A stretch of DNA of 64,000 nt, taken from positions 30,995 through 94,994 of the forward strand of contig JBDZVD010000012.1 in NCBI GenBank assembly GCA_040255525.1. Direction: 5' to 3'. Below are positions 54,060 through 62,947 of this stretch, one piece after another. Origin of the DNA: Rugosimonospora sp040255525. Lineage in GTDB: Bacteria > Actinomycetota > Actinomycetes > Mycobacteriales > Micromonosporaceae. Position 1 is the stretch's first letter; every line of letters starts with the position of its first letter. The notes beneath the pieces were generated by a model. It was not told where the DNA came from, searched no databases, and saw only the letters and a list, made by a program, of their open reading frames with translations. Made by a program: the position numbers and the translations under genes.

Positions 54060-54065
54060 AGCCTA
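54060..54065 (-). promoter_or_regulatory. -10 box (TAGGCT) of the sugar dehydrogenase operon
   Basis: Minus-strand TAGGCT followed by 7 nt and GTG 54052. In the 95-bp divergent gap, TATCGT at 54134-54139 precedes GTG 54148 on the plus strand by 8 nt. Confidence 0.5.
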
Positions 54066-54147
54066 GCCGGCCGGATCACCGGGACGCTTCCTGAGCAATC
54101 CAACCACACCCGGACCGGCGTACCCGCGCCGGTTATCGTCGGTATCC

Positions 54148-55071
54148 GTGAAGGTGTGGATCGCGCGTGCAGAAGGTATGGCTTTTCTCGGTGAACTGCC
54201 TCCGGAGGTCGAGGTCGAGGTCTTCGCCTCGGTGGACGGGCCGATGCCGTCCGGCCCGGCTTCCGTGGAGTTCTGGGTGCCGCCGTTTCTGGCCACCAGC
54301 CGCGTGGCGGCGTTCACCGCCAAGCTGAGCGGCCTGCGGGTCATCCAGCTGATGTCGGCGGGTGCCGATGCCTGGGTGGGCCGGATCCCGCCCGGAGTGA
54401 CCCTGTGCGACGCGCGCGGCGTGCACTCGCAGTCCACCTCCGAGTGGGTGCTCACCGCAGTGCTGTCCTACCTGCGGTCCTTCCCCGCGTTCGTCCGCGA
54501 TCAGGCGGACCGGACCTGGTCGTCCGGGCGGTACGTGCCGACCGACGAGCTGACCGGCAAGCGGGCGCTGATCGTCGGGGCCGGGGCGATCGGCGAGGCG
54601 ACCGCCGCCCGGTTGGCGCCGTTCGAGGTGGCGGTGACCCGGGTCGCGCGGACCGCCCGGGACGGGGCGTACGGCGTGGACGAGCTGCCCCGGTTGCTGC
54701 CGGACGCCGACATCGTGATCCTGCTGGTCCCACTGACCCCGGAGACCCGCGGCATGGTGGACGCCGACTTCCTGAGCCGGATGCCGGACGGTGCCCTGCT
54801 GGTCAACGCGGCACGCGGGCCGGTGGTGCACACCGGCGCGCTGGTCGCTGAGTTGGCCACCGGCCGGATCGGCGCCGCGGTGGACGTGACCGATCCCGAG
54901 CCGCTGCCCGCCGATCATCCACTGTGGACTATGCCGAACTTCCTGTTGACCCCGCACGTGGCCGGGTCGGTACGGGGGCTGCTTCCGCGGGCGTACCGGC
55001 TGGTGGGCGACCAGATCCGCCGGTACGCGGCGGGGCAGCCGGTGATCAACCAGGTGCGCAACGGGTACTGA
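54148..55071 (+). CDS. D-isomer-specific 2-hydroxyacid dehydrogenase
   Basis: A 307-residue NAD(P)-dependent oxidoreductase. The nucleotide fold has GAGAIGEATAARL; the catalytic triad is Arg in NAARGPVV, Glu in DVTDPEPLP and His in TPHVAGS. It lacks the ACT/ASB domains of SerA, so it is not the serine-pathway enzyme by length; glyoxylate/hydroxypyruvate reductase or a similar role is possible. Convergent with the PH-domain gene 15 bp away. Confidence 0.88.
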   Translation: MKVWIARAEGMAFLGELPPEVEVEVFASVDGPMPSGPASVEFWVPPFLATSRVAAFTAKLSGLRVIQLMSAGADAWVGRIPPGVTLCDARGVHSQSTSEWVLTAVLSYLRSFPAFVRDQADRTWSSGRYVPTDELTGKRALIVGAGAIGEATAARLAPFEVAVTRVARTARDGAYGVDELPRLLPDADIVILLVPLTPETRGMVDADFLSRMPDGALLVNAARGPVVHTGALVAELATGRIGAAVDVTDPEPLPADHPLWTMPNFLLTPHVAGSVRGLLPRAYRLVGDQIRRYAAGQPVINQVRNGY

Positions 55072-55086
55072 CCGCTCCGGCCGGCC

Positions 55087-55500
55087 TCAGCCCTCGCTGG
55101 GGGCCGGGCTCGCGTCGCGCTCGGGATCGGCGTCCGCTCCGGCCGTGCCCAACTCCTGGCCGCTCGCGGCGACGAGTCGGGGCAGGTCGGTCGGGCTGAC
55201 CGCGGGCAGGGTCAGCGAGTTGCCGCCGTCCAGCACCGCGACCACCCGGCGCTGGACGGGTACGAAGCCGCTGATCCGCTCCCAGGGCACCCGGGTTGCC
55301 CCGAACATCACCCGGATGGACAGTCCGTCCCGGTTCGCATCGGTGCCCGCCCGCCAGCCCCAGATCATCACCGCGACCGGTACCAGCAGGATCGGCGACA
55401 GGTACCACTGGACGGTGGCCACCGGTACTGCGCCGAACAGCGCGACCAGCCCGGCGATGACGATCGCCGCGTTGTGCCGGAACTTGACGGTACTCACCAC
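55087..55500 (-). CDS. PH-domain membrane protein (Cfp6-like)
   Basis: A 137-residue protein with two N-terminal helices (AAIVIAGLVALFGAVPVATV; YLSPILLVPVAVMIWGW) and a bacterial PH-like domain (TDANRDGLSIRVMFGATRVPW, then ISGFVPVQRRVVAVLDGG), followed by an acidic disordered tail. It resembles mycobacterial Cfp6 (Rv3004), which also sits near ilvB1-ilvN-ilvC as I recall. Two GTG codons in tandem (55500, 55497) could start it. Function unknown. Confidence 0.75.
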   Translation of the reverse strand: MVSTVKFRHNAAIVIAGLVALFGAVPVATVQWYLSPILLVPVAVMIWGWRAGTDANRDGLSIRVMFGATRVPWERISGFVPVQRRVVAVLDGGNSLTLPAVSPTDLPRLVAASGQELGTAGADADPERDASPAPSEG

Positions 55501-55542
55501 TCCATGGTCGCACCTCGACCGCGGCCGTCCGCGCGCGGACCG

Positions 55543-56064
55543 TCAGCGGCCGGCCGGTATGTCGAAGATCAGGCAGGACGAGGTCGCGTAGGCGACCAGC
55601 TGACCGGACTCGTCGGTCAGCCTGGCCTCGGCGAGGGCGTTGCGGCGGGCGCGGGACAGGATCGCGCCGGTGCACCGCAGCCGGCCCGACGCGGTGGTCA
55701 CCGGCCGCAGGAACTTCACGTTGAGATCCATCGACGTGTACCCCTGGCCGGCCGGCAGCACGGAATGCACGGTGCACGCGGCGGCCGTGTCGAGCAGGGT
55801 GGACAGGACGCCGCCGTGCACCGACCCGAGCGGGTTGTAGTGGAACTCGCGCGGCGTGAGCAGGACCGCCACCCGGCCCTCGTCCGCCTCGAACCCGTCG
55901 ATGTCGATGGTCCGCATGATCGGGGGTGGGGGCAGCTCGCCGTCGATCATCGCCCGCAGCATCTCCAGGCCGGAACGGCTGCCCACCAGCGCGGCGTGAG
56001 CGGCCGGGTCGGACCAGGAGAACGTGCGGGTACGGGTCTGCCCGGCCTCCTGGGTCTGCGTCAT
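55543..56064 (-). CDS. PaaI-family hot-dog thioesterase
   Basis: A 173-residue acyl-CoA thioesterase fold. YNPLGSVHGGVLSTLLDTAAA holds the HGG and the Asp-bearing helix of the PaaI active site; SMDLNVKFLRPV and FDIPAGR are typical. A ~40-residue N-terminal arm precedes it. Minus-strand TTGACA at 56094-56099 is a -35 for it. Divergent from the HxlR gene with 55 bp between starts, so probably under its control. Confidence 0.86.
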   Translation of the reverse strand: MTQTQEAGQTRTRTFSWSDPAAHAALVGSRSGLEMLRAMIDGELPPPPIMRTIDIDGFEADEGRVAVLLTPREFHYNPLGSVHGGVLSTLLDTAAACTVHSVLPAGQGYTSMDLNVKFLRPVTTASGRLRCTGAILSRARRNALAEARLTDESGQLVAYATSSCLIFDIPAGR

Positions 56065-56084
56065 GGATGCAGCCTCGCAGCCGT

Positions 56085-56113
56085 TTGTTGGGTCTGTCAA
56101 CGAGATCTAGCCT
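56085..56113 (+). promoter_or_regulatory. Overlapping divergent promoters of the HxlR and thioesterase genes
   Basis: Plus strand: TTGTTG (56085-56090), 17 bp, TAGCCT (56108-56113), 6 nt, ATG 56120. Minus strand: TTGACA at 56094-56099, within the plus-strand spacer. One bound regulator could therefore control both directions. Confidence 0.6.
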
Positions 56114-56119
56114 TAGCGC

Positions 56120-56637
56120 ATGAGACCTGCGGCACTGGACTGGTCGACCGAAAACTGCACGATCGGCCGGACCATGGAGATCCTCGGCGAGCGGTGGACT
56201 CTGGTGGTACTCCGGGAGATCTTCAGCGGCCTGCGCCGGTTCGAGGAGATGCGGGAGCGGACGAACATCCCGCGGCAGGTGCTGGCCAACCGGCTGGCGC
56301 TCCTGCTCGACCACGGGATCCTGCGCCGCCACCCGTACCAGGAGCCCGGGGCGCGGGTGCGCTACGAGTACCGGTTGACCGCCAAGGGCTTCGACCTGTA
56401 CCCGATCCTGGTCGCGGTTCGGGAGTGGGGCGACCGGTACCTGGCCGATCCGGAGGGGTCGGCGCTGGTGCACGAGCACCGCGACTGTGGCGCCGAGGTG
56501 CGCGCGGAACTGCGCTGCGAGGCGGGGCACCGGCTGGAATCGGTCCGGGACGTGGTACCGCGACCCGGACCGGGTGCCCGTCCGCGCCTGGCGGTGGGCA
56601 CCCGGGCCGCGAGCGGTCAGGCGGCGACCGAGGAGCG

Positions 56638-56653
<16 letters not shown>
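56120..56653 (+). CDS. HxlR-type winged-helix transcriptional regulator
   Basis: A 177-residue DNA-binding protein. CTIGRTMEILGERWTLVVLRE is the HxlR opening with its characteristic Cys; LRRFEEMRERTNIPRQVLANRL is the recognition part, then LTAKGFDLYPIL. Extra Cys (HRDCG and LRCEAGH) in a C-terminal extension of ~75 residues could bind metal or sense thiol stress. Leaderless start. Its 3' end overlaps the glyA 3' end by 16 bp on the opposite strand. Confidence 0.87.
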
Positions 56654-57906
<1,253 letters not shown>

Positions 57907-57930
57907 GGCTACTCCTCGCTCATCACCCCC

Positions 57931-58012
57931 GGCACCCAGGCGCGCGGTGCCGTGGTCTGCGTCGCTCCCCGGTGGTCGATTCCACCCCAACGCGCCAGTC
58001 GCGGCGACCCAC
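57931..58012 (-). ncRNA. ZTP (pfl) riboswitch controlling glyA
   Basis: On the minus strand the leader begins GGGTCG (58010) and continues through GACTGGCG, GTGGAAT, ACCACCGGGGAGCG and finally CGCCTGGGT (57942-57934). These are the conserved blocks, in order and spacing, of the pfl motif, the riboswitch for ZTP/ZMP that signals folate and purine shortage; glyA is a common target. The paired GTGG/CCAC forms the second stem and the distal CC...CTGGG the pseudoknot half. The -10 box at 58015-58020 would start the RNA right at the aptamer's first base. Confidence 0.85.
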
Positions 58013-58014
58013 CG

Positions 58015-58020
58015 ATCCTA
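58015..58020 (-). promoter_or_regulatory. -10 box (TAGGAT) of glyA
   Basis: Minus-strand TAGGAT lies about 5 bp before the GGGTCG of the riboswitch, so the transcript starts at or just within the aptamer's 5' end. CCACCGA and TCGGTGG flank it as an inverted repeat. Confidence 0.5.
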
Positions 58021-58061
58021 GTCGGTGGCCGCCGCGAGACGCCGGCTAACCTCTGCGCGAG

Positions 58062-58163
58062 CCGCTTGACCGGCCCGCCCACAAACCGGGCGGGCCCGGC
58101 GGCTGGTTTCATCTATGCGAGCCGGTTGACGGACCCGCCCACAAATCGGGCGGGCCCGGCGGG
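58062..58163. repeat. Two copies of the palindromic repeat (family P, locus 2)
   Basis: Copies begin at 58062 and 58122, 60 bp apart. The first matches the locus-1 consensus through the hairpin GGCCCGCCC-acaaacc-GGGCGGGCC; the second keeps the right arm but has GGACCCGCCC on the left. They sit between ilvD (stop 58173) and glyA (transcript start ~58010), about 29 kb from locus 1. Confidence 0.8.
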
Positions 58164-58172
58164 GCCCGCGGG

Positions 58173-60020
58173 CTACTGGGGGACCTTCCGGTACGCGCCG
58201 TCGCTCGCGCTGGTGGCCATCGAGGCGTACGCGCGCAGGGCCGCCGACACCGGGCGCTGCCGGTCGGCGGGCGAGTATGGCTTCTCCCGCTTCTCCTGGG
58301 CGATTCGCCGGGCTTCGAGCACATCCTCCGGGACCGCCAGCTCGATCCGCCGGGCGGGAATGTCGATCTCCACCAGGTCGCCGTCCTCGACCAGCGCGAT
58401 CAGACCGCCGCCGGCCGCCTCCGGCGAGACGTGCCCGATCGACAGGCCGCTGGTGCCGCCACTGAACCGGCCATCGGTGATCAACGCACAGGCGCGGCCC
58501 AGCCCCCGCCCCTTGAGGAACGAGGTCGGGTACAGCATCTCCTGCATGCCCGGGCCGCCGCGCGGACCCTCGTACCGGATCACCACCACGTCGCCGGACT
58601 TCACCCGGTCGGCGAGGATCCCGCTGACCGCGTCCTCCTGGGACTCGAAGACCACGGCCGGTCCGCTGAACGTCCAGACTTCCTCGGGCACACCGGCGGT
58701 CTTGACGACACAGCCCTCCGGGGCGATATTGCCGAACAGGATGGCCAGGCCGCCGTCGGCCGAGTACGCGTGGTCGATCGAGCGGATGCAGCCGTTCTCG
58801 GCGTCGGTGTCCAGCCGGTCCCAGCGGTTGGCCGTGGAGAACGGCTCGGTGGTGCGAACCCCACCGGGCGCCGCGTGGAACAGCTCGGTCGCCTCCGGCG
58901 ACGCCGACCCGCTCCGCACGTCCCAGGTGGACAGCCACTCGTCCACGCTCGACGAATGCACGGTCACCACATCCCGGTGCAGCAGGCCCGCCCGGTCCAA
59001 CTCGCCCAGGATCGCCGGGATGCCACCGGCCCGGTGCACGTCCTCCATGTGGTACTTGGGCGTGTTCGGCGCGACCTTGGCCAGGCACGGTACCCGGCGG
59101 GAGACCGCGTCGATGTCGGAGACGCCGAAGCTCAGGCCCGCCTCCCGGGCCGCGGCCAGCAGGTGCAGCACGGTGTTGGTGGAGCCGCCCATCGCCACGT
59201 CGAGCGCCATCGCGTTCTCGAACGCGTGCGGGCTGGCGATCGAGCGGGGCAGGACGGAAAAGTCGTCCTGCTCGTAGTGCCGGCGGGCAAGATCGACCAC
59301 CAGCGTGCCGGCCCGCTCGAACAGCGCCCGGCGGGCGGCGTGCGTGGCCAGCGTGGAGCCGTTGCCGGGCAGCGCGAGGCCGATCGCCTCGGTCAGGCAG
59401 TTCATCGAGTTGGCGGTGAACATGCCGGAGCACGAGCCACAGGTGGGGCACGCGGAGCGCTCGATCTCGCCGAGCTGCGCGTCGGTCACCGCGTCGTTGG
59501 AGGACGCGATCATCGCGTCGATCAGGTCGATCCGGGAGTGCACGACGCCCTCGATCGCGACCGTCTTCCCGGCCTCCATCGGGCCGCCGGAGACGAATAC
59601 CGTCGGGATGTTCAGCCGCAACGCGGCCAGCAGCATGCCCGGTGTGATCTTGTCGCAGTTGGAGATGCAGACCAGCGCGTCGGCGCAGTGCGCGTTGACC
59701 ATGTACTCGACCGAGTCGGCGATGAGCTCCCGGCTGGGCAGCGAATAGAGCATCCCGCCGTGGCCCATGGCGATGCCGTCGTCTACCGCGATCGTGTTGA
59801 ACTCCCGGCCCACCCCGCCCGCTTCGGTGATCGCGTCGGCCACCAGGGCGCCGAGGTTGCGCAGGTGCACGTGCCCCGGTACGAACTGGGTGAAGCTGTT
59901 GGCGATGGCGATGATCGGCTTGCCGAAATCGGCGTCGGTCATTCCGGTGGCCCGCCAGAGGGCGCGCGCGCCGGCCATGGTCCGGCCGTGTGTGGAGGTC
60001 TTCGACCGCAGCTCAGGCAT
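58173..60020 (-). CDS. ilvD: Dihydroxy-acid dehydratase
   Basis: A 615-residue Fe-S enzyme making the 2-oxo acids of valine and isoleucine/leucine. Cluster ligands are in VCISNCDKITPGML and ACPTCGSCSGMFTANSMNCL. Length and sequence match the E. coli-type [4Fe-4S] class. Minus-strand CAGACT is followed by exactly 6 nt and the ATG, suggesting leaderless expression. It runs opposite to ilvBNC; the 304-bp gap 60021-60324 contains its promoter, then the ilvB promoter, leader peptide and attenuator; nothing else is recognisable in 60033-60137. Confidence 0.95.
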   Translation of the reverse strand: MPELRSKTSTHGRTMAGARALWRATGMTDADFGKPIIAIANSFTQFVPGHVHLRNLGALVADAITEAGGVGREFNTIAVDDGIAMGHGGMLYSLPSRELIADSVEYMVNAHCADALVCISNCDKITPGMLLAALRLNIPTVFVSGGPMEAGKTVAIEGVVHSRIDLIDAMIASSNDAVTDAQLGEIERSACPTCGSCSGMFTANSMNCLTEAIGLALPGNGSTLATHAARRALFERAGTLVVDLARRHYEQDDFSVLPRSIASPHAFENAMALDVAMGGSTNTVLHLLAAAREAGLSFGVSDIDAVSRRVPCLAKVAPNTPKYHMEDVHRAGGIPAILGELDRAGLLHRDVVTVHSSSVDEWLSTWDVRSGSASPEATELFHAAPGGVRTTEPFSTANRWDRLDTDAENGCIRSIDHAYSADGGLAILFGNIAPEGCVVKTAGVPEEVWTFSGPAVVFESQEDAVSGILADRVKSGDVVVIRYEGPRGGPGMQEMLYPTSFLKGRGLGRACALITDGRFSGGTSGLSIGHVSPEAAGGGLIALVEDGDLVEIDIPARRIELAVPEDVLEARRIAQEKREKPYSPADRQRPVSAALRAYASMATSASDGAYRKVPQ

Positions 60021-60137
60021 CCGCCCAGTCTGTCACCGGCGAGCGGGGTGGTGCGAGAGGCCGGGGTCTGCCGTCCATCAGGCGGGACGCGGGTGGCGGG
60101 CGCCGCCACCTGCGGCCCGTCCAGATGATGAGACGGG

Positions 60138-60166
60138 TTGACTCAGCGGATGAGATGCGTCAAAGT
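60138..60166 (+). promoter_or_regulatory. Promoter of the ilvBNC leader
   Basis: TTGACT (60138-60143), 17 bp, CAAAGT (60161-60166), then 7 nt to ATG 60174 of the leader peptide. The leader mRNA would itself be leaderless. Confidence 0.55.
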
Positions 60167-60173
60167 AGGCACC

Positions 60174-60209
60174 ATGTCGCCATCCCGGCTCACCCGAGTA
60201 CTTACCTAG
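60174..60209 (+). CDS. ilvB leader peptide MSPSRLTRVLT
   Basis: An 11-codon frame ending in codons CGA GTA CTT ACC TAG. The Val and Leu codons GTA and CTT are rare in this GC-rich genome and lie directly before the first attenuator hairpin, whose left arm begins at the last base of the stop codon. This is the layout of translation-controlled attenuation of branched-chain amino acid operons (for example C. glutamicum ilvBNC). Confidence 0.7.
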   Translation: MSPSRLTRVLT

Positions 60210-60237
60210 ACGCACTCTCCCCACCGGAGAGTGCGTC
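60209..60237 (+). promoter_or_regulatory. Attenuator hairpin 1:2
   Basis: A perfect 12-bp stem (60209-60220 with 60226-60237), 5-nt loop. Its left-arm GACGCAC could pair either with GTGCGTC at 60231-60237 or with the identical GTGCGTC at 60244-60250 inside the terminator, giving mutually exclusive structures. Confidence 0.75.
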
Positions 60238-60268
60238 AGCCCCGTGCGTCCAGCACGCGGGCTTTTTT
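60238..60268 (+). terminator. Attenuator terminator of ilvBNC
   Basis: AGCCC-CGTGC (60238-60247), loop GTCCA, GCACG-c-GGGCT (60253-60263) with one bulged base, followed by a run of T (60263-60268). This is the only hairpin in the window with a true T-tract, as expected for factor-independent attenuation. Confidence 0.85.
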
Positions 60269-60324
60269 AATGCCCATGAAGGTCCAGTACCGCCAGAGTC
60301 GAACACTTCGAGCAAAGGCATGAC

Positions 60325-62235
60325 ATGACGAAACCGACACCCGACATGATCGCCCACCGAGGCCCGGGCCCGGGAGCGGATCGGCAGGCCGGCCGCGCCG
60401 TTCCGGCGCCCGCGCAGCCGTCCGCCGCCTCGCCCGCCGCGGCCCGGGTACCGGCCGAGCGGCCGGCAGTCCGGGCAAAGGCCCAGGTCAACGAGCCGAT
60501 GACCGGCGCCGCCTCGCTCGTACGCTCGCTCGAAGCGCTCGATGTCAATGTCGTGTTCGGTATCCCCGGCGGGGCCATCCTGCCCGCGTACGACCCGCTG
60601 TTCGACTCCTCGGTCCGGCACATCCTGGTCCGGCACGAGCAGGGCGCCGGCCACGCGGCCAGCGGGTACGCGCACGCCACCGGCAAGGTCGGTGTGTGCA
60701 TGGCCACCTCCGGGCCGGGCGCGACCAACCTGGTCACCCCGATCGCCGACGCCTACATGGACTCGATCGGCATCGTCGCGATCACCGGTCAGGTGTCGCG
60801 CAGCGCGATCGGCTCGGACGCCTTCCAGGAAGCCGACATCGCCGGGATCACGGTACCCATCACCAAGCACAACTACCTCGTGCAGAGCGGCGAGGAACTG
60901 CCCCGGGTACTGGCCGAGGCGTTCCACCTGGCCTCGACCGGCCGGCCCGGCCCGGTACTGGTGGACATCCCCAAGGACGTGCTCCAGGGGCAGACCACCT
61001 TCTCCTGGCCGCCCACGCTCGACCTGCCCGGGTACCGGCCCACGCTGCACCCGCACGGCAAGCAGATCCGCGAGGCGGCCCGGATGATGGTCGGCTGCCG
61101 CCGGCCGGTGCTGTACGTCGGCGGCGGGGTGCTGCGCGCCGGTGCCGCCGCCCAGCTGCGCGTGCTCGCCGAACTGACCGGCATCCCGGTGGTCACCACG
61201 CTGATGGCCCGCGGAGCGTTCCCCGACTCCCACCCGCAGCACCTGGGCATGCCCGGCATGCACGGGGCGGTCTCGGCGGTGTACGCGCTGCAGCGCGCCG
61301 ACCTGATCGTGGCGCTGGGGGCCCGGTTCGACGACCGGGTCACCGGCAAGCTCGACTCGTTCGCGCCCCACGCGGCCGTGGTGCACGCCGACATCGACCC
61401 GGCCGAGATCGGCAAGAACCGGACCGCGGACGTGCCGATCGTGGGCGACGCGCGGTTCGTCATCGACGAGCTGATCGCGGCGGTCACCGCGGAGCACACC
61501 GCCGGGCACCGGGCCGACCTGGAGGAGTGGTGGCGCACGCTGAACGAGATGCGCGGCCGGTACCCGCTGGGCTGGGAGGAGCCGAACGACGGCACGCTCG
61601 CCCCGCAGCACGTGATCAAGCGGATCGGTGAGATCACCGGCCCGGAAGCGGTCTACGTGGCGGGCGTGGGGCAGCACCAGATGTGGGCGTCGCAGTTCAT
61701 CTCGTACGAGAACCCGGCCACCTGGATCAACTCCGGCGGCCTAGGCACCATGGGCTTCGCGGTACCCGCCGCGATGGGCGCCAAGGTCGGGGTGCCGGAC
61801 CGCACGGTGTGGGCGATCGACGGCGACGGCTGCTTCCAGATGACCAATCAGGAGCTGGCGACCTGCGCGCTGGAGAATATCCCGATCAAGGTTGCCGTGA
61901 TCAACAACGGCAACCTGGGCATGGTGCGCCAGTGGCAGACGCTGTTCTACAACGAGCGGTACTCCAACACCGACCTCGGTACCCACAAGCACCGGGTGCC
62001 CGACTTCGTGAAGCTGGCCGAGGCGCTGGGCTGCATCGGTCTGCGCTGCGAGTCGGCCGCCGACGTCGACAAGACGATCGAGGCGGCGATGGCCATCGAC
62101 GACGCGCCGGTCGTGGTCGACTTCGTGGTCGGCAAGGACGCGATGGTGTGGCCGATGGTGGCAGCCGGGACCGGCAACGATGAAATCATGTTCGCGCGCG
62201 GCGTCCGGCCGGCCTTCGACGAGGATGACCTGTAA
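60325..62235 (+). CDS. ilvB: Acetolactate synthase large subunit
   Basis: A 636-residue ThDP/FAD enzyme, first committed step to valine, leucine and isoleucine. Residues 1-55 are an Ala/Pro/Arg-rich extension; the core begins near MTGAASLVRSLE. Catalytic Glu is in VRHEQGAGH; the ThDP motif runs from GDGCFQM to NNGNLGMVRQW, with the herbicide-contact Trp. ATG 60325 follows AAAGG at about 7 nt. The final A of TAA is the A of the ATG of the first repeat unit, so the reading chain continues without a gap. Confidence 0.96.
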   Translation: MTKPTPDMIAHRGPGPGADRQAGRAVPAPAQPSAASPAAARVPAERPAVRAKAQVNEPMTGAASLVRSLEALDVNVVFGIPGGAILPAYDPLFDSSVRHILVRHEQGAGHAASGYAHATGKVGVCMATSGPGATNLVTPIADAYMDSIGIVAITGQVSRSAIGSDAFQEADIAGITVPITKHNYLVQSGEELPRVLAEAFHLASTGRPGPVLVDIPKDVLQGQTTFSWPPTLDLPGYRPTLHPHGKQIREAARMMVGCRRPVLYVGGGVLRAGAAAQLRVLAELTGIPVVTTLMARGAFPDSHPQHLGMPGMHGAVSAVYALQRADLIVALGARFDDRVTGKLDSFAPHAAVVHADIDPAEIGKNRTADVPIVGDARFVIDELIAAVTAEHTAGHRADLEEWWRTLNEMRGRYPLGWEEPNDGTLAPQHVIKRIGEITGPEAVYVAGVGQHQMWASQFISYENPATWINSGGLGTMGFAVPAAMGAKVGVPDRTVWAIDGDGCFQMTNQELATCALENIPIKVAVINNGNLGMVRQWQTLFYNERYSNTDLGTHKHRVPDFVKLAEALGCIGLRCESAADVDKTIEAAMAIDDAPVVVDFVVGKDAMVWPMVAAGTGNDEIMFARGVRPAFDEDDL

Positions 62236-62394
62236 TGAGTGAGCGAAGCGAACGAATCAGAGAGCTCAGTGTGTCTGTGCCTCATGTCGGACCGCAGCGA
62301 AGCGAGGATCCGGCATGAGTGGGCGAAGCGAACGAATCAGAGAGCTCAGTGTGTCCGTGCCCCATGCCGGACCGCAGCGAAGCGAGGATCCGGC
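62235..62394 (+). repeat. Two tandem 80-bp start-codon-linked repeats between ilvB and ilvN
   Basis: Units 62235-62314 and 62315-62394 differ at 4 of 80 positions, all transitions. Each is a complete 27-codon frame (MSERSERI... and MSGRSERI..., both ending SEDPA) whose TGA overlaps the next ATG as ATGA: unit 1 into unit 2 and unit 2 into ilvN. Two of the differences are silent. Each contains GCGAAGCGA twice and a CATG-CCGG inverted repeat near its right end. Same family as 17455-17533. Confidence 0.88.
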
Positions 62395-62913
62395 ATGAGC
62401 GACAAGCACACCCTGTCGGTGTTGGTGGAGAACAAGCCGGGGGTACTCGCCCGGGTCGCGCAGCTGTTCTCCCGGCGTGGGTTCAACATCGACTCTCTCG
62501 CGGTGGGTGAGACCGAGCACCCCGAAGTCTCCCGCATCACCATCGTGGTCAACGCCGACTCCTCGCCCCTGGAGCAGGTGACCAAGCAGCTCAACAAGCT
62601 GGTGAACGTGCTGAAGATCGTCGAACTGGAGCAGGCCACGAGCGTGCACCGCGAGCTTCTGCTGGTGAAGGTCAGGGCCGACCGGCCGACCCGGACCCAG
62701 ATCCTGGAGACAGTGAACCTGTTCCGGGCCCGGGTCGTGGACGTGGCGCCGGACACGCTGACGATCGAGGCGACGGGTACCGCCGACAAGCTGGACGCGC
62801 TCCTGCGCGACCTCGAACCGTACGGGATCAAGGAAATGGTGCAGTCTGGTCTGGTCGCGATCGGTCGTGGTTCACGATCGATCAGCGGTCCCGCGCTCCG
62901 CGCGGCCGCCTGA
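62395..62913 (+). CDS. ilvN: Acetolactate synthase small (regulatory) subunit
   Basis: A 172-residue regulatory subunit with an N-terminal ACT domain (HTLSVLVENKPGVLARVAQL, then GFNIDSLAVG) that binds valine for feedback inhibition, and a C-terminal domain that contacts IlvB. ATG 62395 has no Shine-Dalgarno of its own apart from repeat sequence (GCGAGGATCCGGC), so it may depend on coupled translation through the two preceding repeat ORFs. Confidence 0.95.
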   Translation: MSDKHTLSVLVENKPGVLARVAQLFSRRGFNIDSLAVGETEHPEVSRITIVVNADSSPLEQVTKQLNKLVNVLKIVELEQATSVHRELLLVKVRADRPTRTQILETVNLFRARVVDVAPDTLTIEATGTADKLDALLRDLEPYGIKEMVQSGLVAIGRGSRSISGPALRAAA

Positions 62914-62947
62914 CGACGCCCACGCTAGTTCGAAAGGAAATCCGATT

